From assembly GCA_009836625.1 (NCBI GenBank), contig VXVC01000005.1, positions 149,345-213,344 on the forward strand: a stretch of 64,000 nucleotides of DNA, in the 5' to 3' direction. This stretch comes from Holophagales bacterium. GTDB taxonomy: Bacteria > Acidobacteriota > Thermoanaerobaculia > Multivoradales > Multivoraceae. The notes below the pieces were generated by a model that did no database searches, was not told the origin of the DNA, and was given only the letters and a program-made list of their open reading frames with translations. The translations under genes and the position numbers were made by a program. Numbering within the stretch: position 1 is the stretch's first letter; each line of letters starts with the position of its first letter. This document shows positions 33,581 through 43,351 of the stretch, piece by piece.

Positions 33581-35023
33581 TCATCGGCGCCAGAACGCGG
33601 GCAGGAGGATCGCCGTGACGGCGACGATCTCGAGCCGGCCCAGCCACATCAGGAAGATCAGCAGCAGCTTCTCCCAGCCGGCGAAGAAGGCGTAGTTGAG
33701 CGACGGGCCGGCCGCGCCCATCGCCGGGCCGACGTTCGACAGGCAGGCCAGGGAAGACGAGAGCGAAGTCACCATGTCGTTGCCCGCGAGGGCGAGGGTG
33801 GCGGCGACTCCCAGCCACAGGAAGGCGAAGAGCGTCATGAAGCCTCCGAGGCTGCGCGCCACCTGGTCGCTGATCGTCCGCTTGCCGACCCAGAGCGCCA
33901 GGACCCGGCGCGGGTTGAACATGAGATGGACCTCGCGCAGAGCCATCTTGAGCGTCATGACGAGCCGGCCGACCTTGATCCCGCCCGCGGTCGAACCGGC
34001 GCAGCCGCCGACGAACATGGCGAGCAGCAGCAGCGTGCGCGACGTGTCGCTCCACGAGTCGTAGTCCCTGGTCGTGTAGCCGGTCGTCGTCATCAGGGAC
34101 ACGGAGTTGAAGGCGGCCTCCCGGAGCGCCTCCAGCAACGGCAGTTCCGTGCTGCGCCAGCGGTCCAGAGTGACGAGCGCCACCAGCACGGCGGCAATCG
34201 AGGCGTAGGCGCGAAACTCGACGTCCTTGTAGAGCTGGCTGGGCCGTGACCGGACCGCGAAGATCAGGGAGAAGTTGATGCCCGCGATCAGCATGAAGAC
34301 GATGATCGTCCACTCGATGAAGGCGGAGTCGAAGGCGGCAACGCTCGCGTTGTAGGGGGCGAAGCCGCCGATCGAGACCGTCGTGAAGGCGTAGCAGAAG
34401 GCCTCGTACTGGCTGGCGCCGCCGGCGATCAACAGCAGGATGAGGACGATGGTCAGGCCGACGTAGATGCGCCACAGCACGGTCGCGGTCTTCTGCACCT
34501 GGGGCTGGAACATGTCCTGCGTTGGCCCCGGCACCTCCAGCCGGTAGAGCATGCGGGCGCCCGGTCCCAGGCTGGGGAACAGGGCGACGAACAGGAGCAG
34601 GATCCCCATGCCGCCCAGCCACTGGGTGAGGCCGCGCCAGAGCAGGATGCTGGGGCTCAGCAGCTCGATGTCGGTCAGGATCGAGGCGCCGGTCGTCGTG
34701 AACCCGGAGGCGGACTCGAACAGGGCGGAAACCGGGTTCGCGATCTCGCCGCTCAACACGTAGGGAAGAGCGCCGAAGAACGAGGCCAGGATGTAGGCGC
34801 CGACCACCACCAGGGTCGCCTCGCGCCGGTAGATCTTCTCGTGCGGTTTGCCCCACCAGTGGGCGGCAGCTCCGGCCAGCGCGCAGACGATCAACGATCC
34901 AGCCAGGGCAGTCGCCGGCCGCTGTTCGCCGTGCCAGAGAGCGAACGAGAAGGGGATCAACTGCGCGGCGGCGAGCAGCAGGAGGAGCCGCCCGACCAGA
35001 CCGGAGACGGCGCGCAGGTTCAT
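33581..35023 (-). CDS. trkH: TrkH-family potassium uptake protein
   Basis: 480 residues with about ten membrane spans and the four selectivity-filter loops typical of TrkH/KtrB: TTTGASIL near 110, TTVSIGGF in the middle, TTTGYTTRD and GSTAGGIKVG near 340. It mediates K+ uptake at the inner membrane. No trkA regulator is nearby; it could be encoded elsewhere. Converges on the nitroreductase with one base between stops. Confidence 0.9.
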   Translation of the reverse strand: MNLRAVSGLVGRLLLLLAAAQLIPFSFALWHGEQRPATALAGSLIVCALAGAAAHWWGKPHEKIYRREATLVVVGAYILASFFGALPYVLSGEIANPVSALFESASGFTTTGASILTDIELLSPSILLWRGLTQWLGGMGILLLFVALFPSLGPGARMLYRLEVPGPTQDMFQPQVQKTATVLWRIYVGLTIVLILLLIAGGASQYEAFCYAFTTVSIGGFAPYNASVAAFDSAFIEWTIIVFMLIAGINFSLIFAVRSRPSQLYKDVEFRAYASIAAVLVALVTLDRWRSTELPLLEALREAAFNSVSLMTTTGYTTRDYDSWSDTSRTLLLLAMFVGGCAGSTAGGIKVGRLVMTLKMALREVHLMFNPRRVLALWVGKRTISDQVARSLGGFMTLFAFLWLGVAATLALAGNDMVTSLSSSLACLSNVGPAMGAAGPSLNYAFFAGWEKLLLIFLMWLGRLEIVAVTAILLPAFWRR

Positions 35024-35050
35024 CCGCTGCCAGGGGGCCGGCCGCCGGCG

Positions 35051-37078
35051 CTATGGGGCCGCGGCGGCTGCCACAGCTCCGGGAAGCGCCAGGGCCAGCA
35101 ACTCGCCCTCGAAGTCCGTGCCGCTGAGCGCCATCACGATGTACTGGCGCCCTTCGTGGAGGTAGGTCATCGGCGCGCCGCTGACGCCGGCCGGTAGCTC
35201 CGTTTCCCAGACGACCTCGCCGGTTCCCTTGTCGTAGGCCCTGAACTTGCGGCTTCCCGCGCCCTCGGGCTGGACAACCATGGCGTCCGAGCCGTCGGCC
35301 AGGAACACGAGGGTCTTCGTAACCAGCGCCGACACGCGGCCCTGCTGTCCCAGCGGCGGCAGATCGAGGTGCGCGAGCGCGGGGTGATCGCGCGGTCCGT
35401 CGCCGTTCGGAACCATCCACAGGTGTTCGCCGGTGTCGAGATCGATCGCGGTCAGCCGGCCGTAGGGGGGCTTCGTGATGGGCAGGCCGTTGGGCAGAGT
35501 CGCCCAGGCGTAGCCGTCGGCCTCGCTCAGGTCGACCCGGTAACGCAGGTTGGAGCGGGCGGGGTCGGGCGGAGGGCGCAGGCCCAGGATCGCCGGCACG
35601 GTGACCGACGGCAGATAGAGCACGTTCGTCTCCGGATCGAGCGCGGCGCCGTTCCAGTTGGTGCCGCCGACTGCCCCGGGCACCTGGATCGTCGGCTTGG
35701 AGTCCGGGCCGTCCATCAGGGTCGGCGGCTGGAAGATCGGGCCGATCCGGTACTGCGAGACGTACTCGATCGCCATCGCGCGGAGTTCCGGCGTGAAGTC
35801 GATCAGGTCGTCGATGGCCAGTCCCTGGAGGTCATAGGGCAGCGGCCAGGTCGGGTGCGGCTGGGTCGGCCAGGCCTGCTCGCCGGCGACCTCGGAGGGC
35901 GGCACGGGTAGCTCGACGATTGGCCAGATCGGTTCTCCGGTCTCCCGATCGAAGACATAGAGGAACGCCTGCTTGGAAGGCTGCGCCAGCGCCCTGATCG
36001 GCTTACCGTCGACGACGATGTCGGCGAGCACGGGCGCCGCTGGGAAGTCGTAGTCCCAGAGACCGTGGTGCACGGCCTGGAAGTGCCAGCGTCGCTCGCC
36101 GGTCCCGGCGTCGAGAGCGAGGATCGACTCGGCGAACAGGCCCTTGCCCGGGCGGTGCCCGCCATACCAGTCATTGCTCGGCGTGCTCGTTGCCGCGTAG
36201 GCGATGCCCAGTTCCTGGTCGCAACTGATCCAGGTCCAGACGTTCGCGGCGCCGGCCTCGGCCGCCTCGGGGCTGTCCCAGGTGTCGAATCCGAACTGGC
36301 CCGGCTCCGGGATGATGTTGAATCGCCAGCGCAGGGCTCCGGAGCGCGAGTCGTAGCCGCGGATCATCCCCGGCGGGTTCCTCCGTCGCGACCAGGCGTC
36401 GGCAGTCGATTCACCGACCACGATCACATCGCCGCACACGACGGGCGCCGAGGTCCAGAAGTACTGGCGGCGCGTCACCCCGCTCCCGACGTCGAGCATG
36501 TCGGCGCGACCGCCATCGCCGAAGTCAGGGTCGAGGGCGCCGGTGTCCGCGTCGAGGGCGGTCAGACGGCCGTTGCCGGTGAAGAAGAGCCGGCGCCTAT
36601 CGCCGTCGTTCCAGGTCACGCCGCCGCGGACAGAGCCGCGGCCCATGTTCCGTGGCTCTTCGTCCTCGAACGGATCGTAGGTCCACAGGATCTCGCCGCT
36701 GGCCGGGTCGAGTGCGGCAGCGCCCAGGCCGGTGGCGACCAGCACCCGTCCGTCGCGCATCATCGGCGTGTTCTGGAAGACGAAAGGCGGAATGACGCCC
36801 TCGTGGCGGGCGGCGATCCCGTAGTCGATCGACTTCCAGCGCCAGGCGACCTCGAGCTGATGCACGTTGTCGCGGTCGATCTGGTCCAGTGGCGAGTACT
36901 TGCTGCTCCGGCTGTCCGCGGCGTAGTTGTGCCACTCGCCGGAGGGCTGGGGCTCGGTGACGCTTGCAGAGGCCGGTCTCAGGTTCGCGGCTGTCTGGGC
37001 GTGGGCAGCGGCCACGAGTCCGGCCGCGGTCAGGGCAGCGGCGCCCAGGCGCCGGCGGATGTCGGTGCGCTGGATCAT
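35051..37078 (-). CDS. PQQ-dependent dehydrogenase, soluble type
   Basis: 675 residues with a signal peptide (about 1-27, ending AAHAQ). An eight-bladed propeller of the glucose/alcohol-dehydrogenase type: YSPLDQIDRDNVHQLEVAW, HHGLWDYDFPAAPVLADI, GGTNWNGAALDPET near 465 and a C-terminal GSRKFRAYDKGTGEVVWE. No CxxCH haem site is visible, so electrons must pass to a partner. The periplasmic enzyme would oxidise an alcohol or sugar using pyrroloquinoline quinone. The esterase gene ends 3 nt upstream of its start, so they are probably co-expressed. Confidence 0.88.
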   Translation of the reverse strand: MIQRTDIRRRLGAAALTAAGLVAAAHAQTAANLRPASASVTEPQPSGEWHNYAADSRSSKYSPLDQIDRDNVHQLEVAWRWKSIDYGIAARHEGVIPPFVFQNTPMMRDGRVLVATGLGAAALDPASGEILWTYDPFEDEEPRNMGRGSVRGGVTWNDGDRRRLFFTGNGRLTALDADTGALDPDFGDGGRADMLDVGSGVTRRQYFWTSAPVVCGDVIVVGESTADAWSRRRNPPGMIRGYDSRSGALRWRFNIIPEPGQFGFDTWDSPEAAEAGAANVWTWISCDQELGIAYAATSTPSNDWYGGHRPGKGLFAESILALDAGTGERRWHFQAVHHGLWDYDFPAAPVLADIVVDGKPIRALAQPSKQAFLYVFDRETGEPIWPIVELPVPPSEVAGEQAWPTQPHPTWPLPYDLQGLAIDDLIDFTPELRAMAIEYVSQYRIGPIFQPPTLMDGPDSKPTIQVPGAVGGTNWNGAALDPETNVLYLPSVTVPAILGLRPPPDPARSNLRYRVDLSEADGYAWATLPNGLPITKPPYGRLTAIDLDTGEHLWMVPNGDGPRDHPALAHLDLPPLGQQGRVSALVTKTLVFLADGSDAMVVQPEGAGSRKFRAYDKGTGEVVWETELPAGVSGAPMTYLHEGRQYIVMALSGTDFEGELLALALPGAVAAAAAP

Positions 37079-37081
37079 CCG

Positions 37082-38248
37082 CTAGCGGGCGCCGTCGGGG
37101 TCCGCCTGGCCGCTCTCGGGCGGTGCATCGTCTTCCTCGCCGCCCGTCGTGTCTTCAGAGGCCGCGGCGGCGCGGGCTTCGGCCTCGAGCTGTTCCTTGA
37201 TCTCGTTGACCGCTGCCGGGAGACGCTGGTTGCCGAGCGCCCGGCTGAGCGACTCCCGCCAGGTCAGGCGCTCGCCCGGCGTGCCGTCGGGGTTCGGCTT
37301 CGGATCGAGCCATTCGAGGGAGTAGAGGAAGCCGTCCATGCGGGAGACGGTGTCGTCGTACCACTTGTTCTTCTCCTCGCCCTCGCCGCGGCCGAAGTTG
37401 AAGAAACCGTGACCCTGGTCGTGGTAGCTGACGAAATCGCATCGGGCCCGGTACTCCCGCAGACCGAGGCAGAACCGTTCTGCCGTGCCGTGGGGCACCG
37501 TCTCGTCCGCGGTGCCGTGGAACATGATCGTGGGCGGCAGGTCCTCCCGGAGGTGGTGGTAGGGGGACATGGACTCGGGCGCCGCTCCAAAGCGCTCGGT
37601 GAGCGCCGCGAAACGCTCCCGCTCCTCTTCCGTCGGTATTGGATCGCCATCGACGGGAGCGAGAACAGTCGCCGGGTTGAACAGGACCAAGGCGTTGGGC
37701 ACGGGGCTCACGCCGTCGGGATCGGGGTCGTGGCCCGGCAGCGTCGCGGTGGCGGCCGCCAGGTGACCGCCGGCCGAGCCCCCGCCGGCGGCGATGCGGT
37801 CGGGGTCGATGCCGAGCCGGTCCGCGTTCGCGCGCAGCCAGCGGACCGCGCTCTTGGCATCCTTGACGCATTCATCCGCCGTTACACCATGCCGGCTGGC
37901 CACGCGGTAGTCGGCGATCGTGGCGACCATACCCCGTTCCGCGAGGTACCGGCAATGCGGCAGGAACTGTTGCGGGGAACCCGCACGCCAGCCACCTCCG
38001 AAGAAGAAGACGATCGCGGGCCGCCGGTCGTCCGCCGTGTGACCCTCGGGGTTGCAGAAGTACATCCTGAGTTCGACGTCGCCGACCGCCCGGTAGACCT
38101 CCGAGGTCGTTCCAGCCATTTCCGGGGGATAGGGCCGCTGGGCCCTGAGGGAGTCGTTGCCGAAGGTCAGTAGCAGGACCATGGCGACGAGCGCGGGAGG
38201 GACGCCGTGCAGGCATCGGTTGGGACGGACGAATCTCGGACGGGTCAT
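37082..38248 (-). CDS. Secreted alpha/beta-hydrolase (esterase/lipase-like)
   Basis: 388 residues from ATG 38248 (a GTG 6 nt earlier is possible). A signal peptide-like stretch ends near SLRAQ (about 37). Hormone-sensitive-lipase-type features: an oxyanion glycine block FFFGGGW near 80, nucleophile GGGSAGG near 153, Asp in HGTADETVPHG near 248 and His in DQGHGFFNFG. The substrate is unknown. Upstream of the PQQ dehydrogenase by 3 nt; together they could de-esterify and then oxidise a substrate. That link is inference. Confidence 0.83.
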   Translation of the reverse strand: MTRPRFVRPNRCLHGVPPALVAMVLLLTFGNDSLRAQRPYPPEMAGTTSEVYRAVGDVELRMYFCNPEGHTADDRRPAIVFFFGGGWRAGSPQQFLPHCRYLAERGMVATIADYRVASRHGVTADECVKDAKSAVRWLRANADRLGIDPDRIAAGGGSAGGHLAAATATLPGHDPDPDGVSPVPNALVLFNPATVLAPVDGDPIPTEEERERFAALTERFGAAPESMSPYHHLREDLPPTIMFHGTADETVPHGTAERFCLGLREYRARCDFVSYHDQGHGFFNFGRGEGEEKNKWYDDTVSRMDGFLYSLEWLDPKPNPDGTPGERLTWRESLSRALGNQRLPAAVNEIKEQLEAEARAAAASEDTTGGEEDDAPPESGQADPDGAR

Positions 38249-38288
38249 CGACACCTCTTGGGAAGAGAACTAGCGGAGTCTACTTCCG

Positions 38289-39659
38289 CTAGCGAGCCGT
38301 TTCGCGGACGCCTTCCGTGGCCTCCCCGTCGTCGGCGCTCTCGTCCGTTTCGCCGCGTACCCAGACCAGGCGATACACGTCGAGGGGCCGCAGTTCGGCC
38401 TCCAGGACCTGCCGAACCAGGTTCGAGGAACCTGGGCGGGCAACGAAGGCGCCTCGCTCGAGGAAGGAGAAGACGCGCTCACGATCCTTGCAGGCATCGT
38501 CCTGCTCGTCGCAGCCGAAGTCGCTGCCGTCCGTGTCGAGCAGGAAGAGGAGCGGATCCGGCGACACGAACCGGCCGTCGAGGGTGCGGTAGGCGCGCCA
38601 GAGATCGAGGGAGGGGATCGTCCAGCCGTCTCCGGATTCCGCGAAGCCGACCGCCTCGACGACGGCACCGTCCGGCACGGCGGTGATGACGGCCGGGAAT
38701 GGATCGAAGACCCGGCGCGAGAGTTCCTGCAGCGTGAAGGCGTCGTCGTCGGGGACCTCGAAGATCTCCAGGAGCGGCGCGCCGGCGTCCACGATCCGCT
38801 CGATCAACTCGATCTCGAGGTCGCGGAGAACAGGCTGGCCCGCCGCCGGTTGCTCGGGGGGCGAGGGCGGCGCCGTGGACGGAGCCAGCTCCCGGGGCGG
38901 CGCAGCAAGCCTCGATTCGGGGAGTTCATCGCCGTGGGCGGCGCCGAACAGAGCGCGCAGGCACTCGAAGCGGCGGCCGGGGTTCTCGTCCATGTAACGC
39001 CACAGTGCCGCGACCCGTCGCTGGTACCGGGCGGCATTGGCGGCGAAGCCGCGCAAGCCGCGCTCGACCGTGTCGGACTCGCCGGCCGTGGCCTGCGTTC
39101 CGCCGTCGGACACGAACTCCAGGGAAACGGTTTGCGGCGGCGGCCGCTGCTCGTCGGGCAGGCGCCGCTCGTTGTCCCAGACGACGAGAGATGGACGGAT
39201 CGGCGTGTTGGCGAAGAACTCCTGGAGTTCGGCATCCGGGTTCCCGACCAGCGCCCAGCGACGGTAGCTCGTCAGCTCTCTGCCTGCCCGCTCCCACTCG
39301 GCGCCGTCGGCGAGCGGCTCGTAGAGGCTGTCGAACCGCAGGTGCCACACGTCGTACCCGTTCATCAACGCCTCGGTCCGGTCGTTCAACCGGCGCTCGA
39401 TCAGTGCGTTGCCTTCAGGCACTTTGTGGCGACGGATCGCGACCCTGGCCTCCAGCTTCAGGTAACCACCGGTGTCGGGCGGCTCCACCACGTCGTCGTC
39501 GGCCGGCACTGGATCCTCGGCCGACGGCGGGAAGAACTCGAGGTGCAGGGTTTCGGCGACCGGGTCGTCGGTGCAGCCGGCGAGGATTGCCCCCACCAGT
39601 GCGAGAGCAGGGGTGAACGCGCCGGAACGCCGTGAACGGCCGTGGTCGAGCACCGTCAT
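38289..39659 (-). CDS. Lipoprotein of unknown family (sister of 39673-40899)
   Basis: 456 residues. A signal sequence with lipobox LAGC (Cys near 28) predicts a lipid-anchored periplasmic protein. It shares its architecture with the next gene: an N-terminal half ending with W.L.F and RRWALVGNPDAELQEFF, a middle 'W.Y..ENP..R' block (LWRYMDENPGRRFECL), and a C-terminal half with VVEAVGFAESGDGWTI and VYRLVW. Shared motifs and order show they are paralogues. No domain is recognised. The gap to the upstream sister gene is 13 nt. Confidence 0.75.
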   Translation of the reverse strand: MTVLDHGRSRRSGAFTPALALVGAILAGCTDDPVAETLHLEFFPPSAEDPVPADDDVVEPPDTGGYLKLEARVAIRRHKVPEGNALIERRLNDRTEALMNGYDVWHLRFDSLYEPLADGAEWERAGRELTSYRRWALVGNPDAELQEFFANTPIRPSLVVWDNERRLPDEQRPPPQTVSLEFVSDGGTQATAGESDTVERGLRGFAANAARYQRRVAALWRYMDENPGRRFECLRALFGAAHGDELPESRLAAPPRELAPSTAPPSPPEQPAAGQPVLRDLEIELIERIVDAGAPLLEIFEVPDDDAFTLQELSRRVFDPFPAVITAVPDGAVVEAVGFAESGDGWTIPSLDLWRAYRTLDGRFVSPDPLLFLLDTDGSDFGCDEQDDACKDRERVFSFLERGAFVARPGSSNLVRQVLEAELRPLDVYRLVWVRGETDESADDGEATEGVRETAR

Positions 39660-39672
39660 TGAAAGTCCGTCT

Positions 39673-40899
39673 CTAGGGATCCCGGATCCACCTTAGCCGG
39701 TACTCGCCGAGGGGTGTGAGAGCCTTCTCGAGGGCTTCCGCGATCTCCGGGGCCTGAGCCGGCCGGACGACGAAGGGACGGGCCAGTATCTCGTCGAGTT
39801 GGCAGGCACGGTCACACTCTGCTGCGTCCACTACCCTGGCGGCCTGCGAGCCGCGAAAGAAGCCCTCCCAGTCGACATGTGCCCAGAAGTCGGTGAAGTT
39901 GGGCGACACGAGGTCCTCGAGCGTGTTGGCAATGGCCCAGGAGATGTCGCCCGCCGACACGATGTAGGCGTCTTTCGCCTCCAGGAAGCCGACCGCCTCG
40001 ATCACTTCGCCGTCGGGCTTCACGGATACCTGCGCCGGGAAGTCGTCGAAGGCCCGGCGAAGCGGGTCGAGTACGGCCAGAGTTTCGCCCTCGATCGCAT
40101 CCTCTGGCCACAGGGCGGCGAACGTGTCCTCGAGAAGACGCACCCAGAGTTCTTCCTCTTCTTCGGAGAGGTCCGTCTCCAGTTCGTTCAACGCTTCCTC
40201 GTCGGCGAAGGCCAGAAAAGCGATCCAGCTACGGCGCTTCTGCGGGTGCTCCTCCAGGTAGGACCACACTTCGTCGACGGTGCCCTGAAGCCGGACGATG
40301 AGATGCGCAACCTCGAGCAGGGCGCGCCGGGCGTTGGCGAGCTCGTCGCTCGATGGATCGGCATCGCCTGCCGCCCTGAAGCTCAGGGTCACGGTTCCTG
40401 GAGCGGAGGTTGCGCCGGTGTCGGTCGCGGAGTCGTCGCTCACCGCGTAGGTAGGCGCGATCCGCGTGTCGGCGAAGAAGTCGGCAAGCGCCGTGCCGGG
40501 ATCCTTCAGTACGGCCCAACGCTGGAAACGCGAAACCTCGCCCTCGTCCCTCCTCAGATCGAAACCGTCGGACGCGGGAGCCTGGAGCCGGTCGAAGCGC
40601 TCGTGCCAGACACTCGTCCCATCGGCTAGTTCCGCTGCGATCTCGTCGATCCTGTTCTGAAGCTCCTCGCCGTCCTGGTCCGCGGCGTCCCGGTCCAACC
40701 TGACCTCGGCCCGGATCTCCATCGCACCGCCGGATTCATGATCGCGAACGAACTCGATCGTGAGGTTCTGCTCGACAGGCTCTGGCCCGCAGCCGGCCAG
40801 GGTTGCCGCGACTGCGGCCGCACACATGGCTGCGAGGATGCGCCGGGTCGCGTTCAGTCGAGCAGGGCGGAGGAGTCGGGGCCTGCGGATCGTGTGCAT
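39673..40899 (-). CDS. Lipoprotein of unknown family (first of the sister pair)
   Basis: 408 residues from ATG 40899; a TTG four codons earlier is also possible. The lipobox LAGC lies near residue 37, after a hydrophobic segment. Paralogous to the downstream gene: FQRWAVLKDPGTALADFF, WSYLEEHPQKRRSW, VIEAVGFLEAKDAYIVSA and a final YRLRW. Two Cys in AECDRACQLD parallel CDEQDDAC in the sister. No recognised domain; role unknown, likely in the cell envelope. Divergent from the acyl-CoA synthetase gene. Confidence 0.75.
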   Translation of the reverse strand: MHTIRRPRLLRPARLNATRRILAAMCAAAVAATLAGCGPEPVEQNLTIEFVRDHESGGAMEIRAEVRLDRDAADQDGEELQNRIDEIAAELADGTSVWHERFDRLQAPASDGFDLRRDEGEVSRFQRWAVLKDPGTALADFFADTRIAPTYAVSDDSATDTGATSAPGTVTLSFRAAGDADPSSDELANARRALLEVAHLIVRLQGTVDEVWSYLEEHPQKRRSWIAFLAFADEEALNELETDLSEEEEELWVRLLEDTFAALWPEDAIEGETLAVLDPLRRAFDDFPAQVSVKPDGEVIEAVGFLEAKDAYIVSAGDISWAIANTLEDLVSPNFTDFWAHVDWEGFFRGSQAARVVDAAECDRACQLDEILARPFVVRPAQAPEIAEALEKALTPLGEYRLRWIRDP

Positions 40900-40956
40900 A
40901 CCGTGGTGCAACGCGCGTAGGATCGGCGATCTTCCGATCGTGAACCGCGCCGTTCG

Positions 40957-42456
40957 ATGAACCTGTACGCCCTACTCTACGAGCGATTCGAGGGGGCCCT
41001 CGATTGTCCGAGTCTGGTGCCGCACGGCGCCGCGGACGGAGCGCGGCCCTCGCCGTGGACGTATCGGGATCTGGATGTCGGTTCGGCCCGATTGGCCGGT
41101 GCACTGCGTCGGAGCGGCGTTGAGCCTGGCGACCGGGTGTTGGTGCAGGTCCCGAAGTCGGCAGAGGCGGTGGCGCTCTACCTGGGCGTACTCCGCTGCG
41201 GCGGGGTCTACGTGCCGTTGAACACGGCCTATACCGAGCGGGAGGTGGCCTTCTTCGTGTCCGACGCGTCGCCGTGCGTCGTGGTCCGTGGCGCGGCTGC
41301 CGTCGGCGAGCCGGGCTCCGGGGACGGGCCGCGCGCTATCGGCATCGACACGTTGTGGCAGGAGGCCAGTTGCTTCGATCCCGATCCGGTGATCGAACCC
41401 CGCGCCGACGACGACCTGGCGGCCATCTGCTACACGTCGGGCACGACCGGGCGTTCCAAGGGCGCGATGATCACGCACCGGAACCTGACTTCGAACGCGC
41501 TGGCGCTGCACGAGATCTGGGGCTTTGAGCCCGGTGACGTGCTGCTGCACGCCTTGCCGATCTTCCACGTTCACGGACTGTTCGTGGCTCTCCACACGGC
41601 GTTCCTGAACGCCTCGAAGGTCCTCTTCCTGCCACAGTTCGACGCCGCGGCCGTGCGCCGTTTGTTGCCCGAGGCGACGGTGCTGATGGGTGTGCCGACG
41701 TTCTACTCGCGGCTGCTGGCGGAGCCTGGTTTCGGAGCCGCGGGCTGCGAGGGCATCCGGTTGTTCGTCTCCGGGTCGGCGCCCCTGACGGAAGCCGTCT
41801 TCGGTGACTTCCAGGCCCGCACCGGTCACCGGATCCTGGAGCGCTACGGCATGACGGAGGCTGGCATGATCACCTCGAATCCGCTCGATGGGGAGCGGGT
41901 GGCCGGGACGGTCGGCTTTCCGCTCCCGGACGTCGAAGTCCGCGCCGTGGGTGAGGACGGCGCCGAGCTGCCGGCTGGCGAGGTCGGCACCCTGGAGATC
42001 CGCGGCCCGAACCTGTTCGCCGGCTACTGGGGCCTGCCGGAGAAGACGGAGGAGGAGATGCGCGGCGACGGCTTCTTCGTCACCGGCGACCTCGCGAGCG
42101 TCGACGGCGAAGGCCGGGTGACCCTGGTTGGCCGCGGCAAGGACCTGATCATCGCCGGCGGCTTCAACGTCTATCCGAAGGAAGTCGAGGACCGGCTGGA
42201 TGAAGTGGAGCGCGTGCGGGAGTCGGCCGTTATCGGAGCTCCGCACGCCGACCTGGGCGAAGGCGTGGTCGCCGTGCTGGTGGCTGACGGCGAGCCGGTC
42301 GAAGACGATACGCTCCGCGCCGCGCTCGATGCGGGGCTGGCGCGCTACAAGCATCCCCGCCGCTTCTTCTGGGTCGACGAACTGCCGCGCAACGCGATGG
42401 GGAAGGTGCAGAAGAACGTGCTGCGCGAGCGGTACCACGGCGCCTACGACGGATGA
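40957..42456 (+). CDS. AMP-forming acyl-CoA synthetase, malonyl-CoA synthetase (MatB)-like
   Basis: 499 residues. The AMP-binding P-loop YTSGTTGRSKG is at about 159-169, then FHVHGLFVALHTAF, the A5 motif ERYGMTEAGM, LFVSGSAPL and the C-terminal RNAMGKVQKN lysine motif (FHVHGL and the short length fit MatB). The enzyme activates a carboxylic acid, plausibly malonate or a methylmalonate, to its CoA thioester with ATP. Followed 13 nt downstream by an SDR dehydrogenase that may act on a related short acid. Confidence 0.87.
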   Translation: MNLYALLYERFEGALDCPSLVPHGAADGARPSPWTYRDLDVGSARLAGALRRSGVEPGDRVLVQVPKSAEAVALYLGVLRCGGVYVPLNTAYTEREVAFFVSDASPCVVVRGAAAVGEPGSGDGPRAIGIDTLWQEASCFDPDPVIEPRADDDLAAICYTSGTTGRSKGAMITHRNLTSNALALHEIWGFEPGDVLLHALPIFHVHGLFVALHTAFLNASKVLFLPQFDAAAVRRLLPEATVLMGVPTFYSRLLAEPGFGAAGCEGIRLFVSGSAPLTEAVFGDFQARTGHRILERYGMTEAGMITSNPLDGERVAGTVGFPLPDVEVRAVGEDGAELPAGEVGTLEIRGPNLFAGYWGLPEKTEEEMRGDGFFVTGDLASVDGEGRVTLVGRGKDLIIAGGFNVYPKEVEDRLDEVERVRESAVIGAPHADLGEGVVAVLVADGEPVEDDTLRAALDAGLARYKHPRRFFWVDELPRNAMGKVQKNVLRERYHGAYDG

Positions 42457-42469
42457 AGGAGGGAGCACA

Positions 42470-43327
42470 GTGACGCAAGCTGAGAAGAAACTCGACGGCA
42501 AGGTTGCCCTGGTCACCGGAGCGAGCCGCGGCATCGGCAAGGCGATTGCCGAGCTGTTCGCCGAGCACGGCGCGCGGGTCGGCTGCACGGCGCGTACGCT
42601 GTCCGAGGGCGGGCACTACCTGGGCGGTTCGCTCGAGACGACGATCGAGGAGATCCAGGCCTCCGGCGGCGACGCCACCGCGTTCGCCTGCGACGTCTCC
42701 GAGTACGAGAACTGCGAGCGCCTGGTGAACGAGGTGCGCGACGCGCTCGGGCCGGTCGACGTGCTGATCAACAACGCCGCCCTGACCTACTTCATCCCGG
42801 TCGTCGACTTTCCGATCAACAAGTGGCACCGCTCGACCGCGGTCAACTTCCACGCGCCGTTCTACCTCTCGAAACTCGTGCTGCCGGAGATGATCGAGCG
42901 TGGCGCGGGCAGCATCGTCAACGTCTCCTCGGGCGCGGCGATTGGCCCCGGCCGCGGTCCCTACAAGAGCCCGCAGTTCGCGGGCGGCTCGCTGTACGGC
43001 GCCGAGAAGGCGGCCCTGGAGCGCTTCACTCAGGGTCTGGCGTCCGAGGTCTATGAGCACGGCGTTTCGGTGACGTGCTACAGCCCGTCCCAGATCGTGC
43101 CCACGCCGGGCGTCGTCCACCACCGGCTGATGGAGGGTCGCGACCCGAACGAGGCGGAAACCGTCGAGACCATGGCCCAGGCGGCCCTGCTGCTCGCAAC
43201 CGAGCCGCTCGACCGGGTCACCGGGCGGGTCACCTACAGCCAGGCGATCCTGGAGGAGTTCGGCTGGATCGAGAAGGGGCGCGGGCTCGGTACGGAACGC
43301 CAGGGCTCCGGCTACAGCATGATCTGA
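42470..43327 (+). CDS. Short-chain dehydrogenase/reductase (SDR)
   Basis: 285 residues from GTG 42470, preceded by AAGGAGGGAGC. The coenzyme fold motif TGASRGIG lies at about 17-24, NNAA near 103, a Ser in VNVSSGAA near 150 and the catalytic YxxxK as YGAEK near 177. The C-terminal tail (about 255-285, TERQGSGYSMI) is longer than in simple SDRs. The substrate is unknown. Located 13 nt after the acyl-CoA synthetase, so it is likely its partner. Confidence 0.87.
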   Translation: MTQAEKKLDGKVALVTGASRGIGKAIAELFAEHGARVGCTARTLSEGGHYLGGSLETTIEEIQASGGDATAFACDVSEYENCERLVNEVRDALGPVDVLINNAALTYFIPVVDFPINKWHRSTAVNFHAPFYLSKLVLPEMIERGAGSIVNVSSGAAIGPGRGPYKSPQFAGGSLYGAEKAALERFTQGLASEVYEHGVSVTCYSPSQIVPTPGVVHHRLMEGRDPNEAETVETMAQAALLLATEPLDRVTGRVTYSQAILEEFGWIEKGRGLGTERQGSGYSMI

Positions 43328-43351
43328 ATCACTGGGTGCGCCGGCCTTCCG

